Shown here: one piece after another, positions 63,021-64,000 of the stretch | Layout: each line of letters begins with the position of its first letter | How positions within the stretch are numbered: position 1 is the first letter of the stretch | Origin: Hyphomonadaceae bacterium | GTDB taxonomy: Bacteria; Pseudomonadota; Alphaproteobacteria; Caulobacterales; Aquidulcibacteraceae | Assembly (NCBI GenBank): GCA_016791365.1 | Contig: JAEUMT010000036.1 | Span: 1-64,000 of the forward strand | Direction of reading: 5' to 3' | Length of the DNA: 64,000 bases | The notes under the pieces: model-generated | Told to the model about the DNA's origin: nothing | The model's database searches: none | What the model saw: only the letters and a program-made list of their open reading frames with translations | Translations under genes and position numbers: made by a program

Positions 63021-63764
63021 TTAGCTCGTGGCGAACAGGACTGCTGCTTGGATGAGATACACGGCGCCGAGCGCCGTTACGATCCAGCGCGTGTACTTCA
63101 AGAAGTTCACGTCGCTCATCCGGTCGAGCACTTTGCCGCCCAGCCATGCGCCGATCATCGCCAGGGGCGCGGCGACCAGGAAGAACCACCAGGGCGGCAG
63201 GCCTGTTTCAACGGCGGTGATCAGCGGCACGCCGTAGAACACCATCTTGACTGTGTGACTGAACGCCTGCGTTGCGGCCTTCGTCGCGACGATGGCGTGG
63301 CGCGGCAGGCCGGTGCGGACGAAGAAGACGTCGAGCAGCGGGCCGGAGACGCCGGCGATGACGTTGAGGCCGGTCACCGTCAGCCCGCACGCCACCGCAT
63401 GGGCGGGCTTGGCGGCATCGAGATGAAACGCGCGCTTCGGCAGCCATGCGAGGCCGGGCACCAGACCGAGCATCAGATAGACCCACGCCTTGGTTGGATC
63501 ATAGGTGACTGACGCCAGCAGCCCCGCCGCGATCGCCGAGCCCGCGCCGTAGAGCACGATGATCCGCCAATCGATGTGGGCCCGATGCAGAAACGCGCGC
63601 CAACCGTTCGATACGAACTGCAACGCCCCATGCGTGACCATCGCGGCGGAGACAGGCATGGCGAGTGTCAGCCCGCCCATCAGCATGAGGCCACCCGCCA
63701 TGCCGAAAACGCCGGACACGGTGGCGGTGACGAGGACGAGAAGGAGGAGAGCGAACTGGGTCAT
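63021..63764 (-). CDS. TauE/SafE-family sulfite exporter-like permease
   Basis: A 247-residue protein with about seven or eight membrane helices. The first (TQFALLLLVLVTATVSGVFG) is followed by MAGGLMLMGGLTLAMPVSA, the signature loop of the family, and a repeat-like second half beginning GLTVTGLNVIAGVSGPLLDV. Substrates of the family include sulfite, sulfoacetate and related anions; not determinable here. The ATG 63764 begins at the first helix; an upstream in-frame start adds 13 residues without support. Confidence 0.88.
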   Translation of the reverse strand: MTQFALLLLVLVTATVSGVFGMAGGLMLMGGLTLAMPVSAAMVTHGALQFVSNGWRAFLHRAHIDWRIIVLYGAGSAIAAGLLASVTYDPTKAWVYLMLGLVPGLAWLPKRAFHLDAAKPAHAVACGLTVTGLNVIAGVSGPLLDVFFVRTGLPRHAIVATKAATQAFSHTVKMVFYGVPLITAVETGLPPWWFFLVAAPLAMIGAWLGGKVLDRMSDVNFLKYTRWIVTALGAVYLIQAAVLFATS

Positions 63765-63861
63765 AGCGCAGCAGAGGGCGCCGGCGGTCCATATTGGGAG
63801 CAACGATTGTGCATTCCTGGAGCGGCAGCGATCAGTGGCACGCGCGTCTCCTCCGCAAGTA

Positions 63862-63999
63862 TCAGCCTAAGACCAGGAGCCGCTTTTCCAGCCCCGCCTT
63901 CACTTCCGGCCACTCTTCGCGGATCACTGAGAACCAGGCGGTGTCGCGCAGGCTGCCGTCGGCGCGGCGCATGTGTTTGCGGTGGATGCCTTCAAACCG
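63862..63999 (-). CDS. GNAT acetyltransferase, C-terminal fragment (cut by window edge)
   Basis: Read from the minus strand: 45 residues beginning RFEGIHRKHMRRADGSLRDT and ending GLEKRLLVLG, followed by TGA at 63862. The pattern G-x-H-R-K/R-H-M-R-R-x-D-G-x-x-R-D-T-A-W-F-S matches the C-terminal end of RimJ/RimL-type GNAT N-acetyltransferases. The rest of the gene lies beyond 64000. No further statement on substrate is possible. Confidence 0.8.
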   Translation of the reverse strand, partial: RFEGIHRKHMRRADGSLRDTAWFSVIREEWPEVKAGLEKRLLVLG

Positions 64000-64000
64000 C

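Overview
The window is chromosomal DNA from a high-GC alphaproteobacterium. It carries several alphaproteobacterial arrangements: the block rpmH-rnpA-yidC-engB-argB, a def/fmt/truA neighbourhood, two DUF1036 modules in one protein, the small SRP RNA close to dnaX, and a TipF-like degenerate EAL protein. TipF points to Caulobacterales or a Hyphomonadaceae-like relative; that placement is inference. No phage, plasmid, transposase, rRNA or CRISPR array was seen.

Layout. 1-3.9 kb: dnaX (short, its 3' end embedded in a palindromic repeat), a membrane histidine kinase, SRP RNA and two small envelope proteins. 3.9-8.3 kb: an accessory-looking stretch with an HExxH/Sel1 protein, a GH24 lysozyme, a secreted unknown, decayed gene pieces and a 122-bp direct duplication. 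8.2-10.7 kb: a FIST sensor with its histidine kinase and a small ORF. 10.8-15.7 kb: def, a CADD-like diiron protein, a YihY/BrkB protein, fmt, a lipoprotein and truA. 15.9-25.8 kb: dapE, a DUF418 membrane protein, dapD, a nucleotidase, a DUF1036 protein, argB, engB, yidC, rnpA, rpmH and a 35-residue membrane microprotein. 26-31.5 kb: a HAMP histidine kinase, a lipoprotein, a divergent pair of self-processing hydrolases (GGT and a P1-family peptidase), a YdeI-like protein and tRNA-Arg(ACG). 31.7-37.4 kb: an Hsp70 ATPase domain protein, a TadG-like VWA protein carrying FCCH-like repeats, and a two-gene membrane plus VWA-like operon. 37.6-44.4 kb: a DUF885 protein, leucine dehydrogenase and branched-chain 2-oxoacid dehydrogenase E1-alpha, E1-beta and E2. 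44.4-54.1 kb: GFA, VOC, TIR-TM-TPR protein, amidohydrolase, rsmD, TerC, rluB, a monooxygenase-like protein, tadA, MaoC, ribF and an atypical CheY. 54.2-64 kb: M28 peptidase, SDR, TPR lipoprotein, HAD hydrolase, uridine kinase, a DUF4375-like protein, tipF, a DUF2975-like pair with its HTH regulator, TauE/SafE and the end of a GNAT gene.

How genes work together. dapE, dapD and argB serve lysine/peptidoglycan and arginine synthesis. Leucine dehydrogenase deaminates branched-chain amino acids and the adjacent E1/E2 subunits oxidise the resulting 2-oxoacids; the E3 subunit is not in the window. def and fmt handle the N-formyl group of initiator methionine. FIST and its kinase form a sensory pair.

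Most notable observation. One family of bipartite palindromic repeats occurs four times. It is translated in the same reading frame inside the E2 linker, in a mini-ORF bridging E1-alpha and E1-beta, and at the DnaX C-terminus. This resembles the protein-inserting palindromic elements of Rickettsia. Other points of interest are the TadG-like protein with FCCH-like repeats, the Hsp70/VWA/membrane neighbourhood, the CADD-like enzyme, the atypical CheY and a clear operator at the DUF2975-HTH operon.
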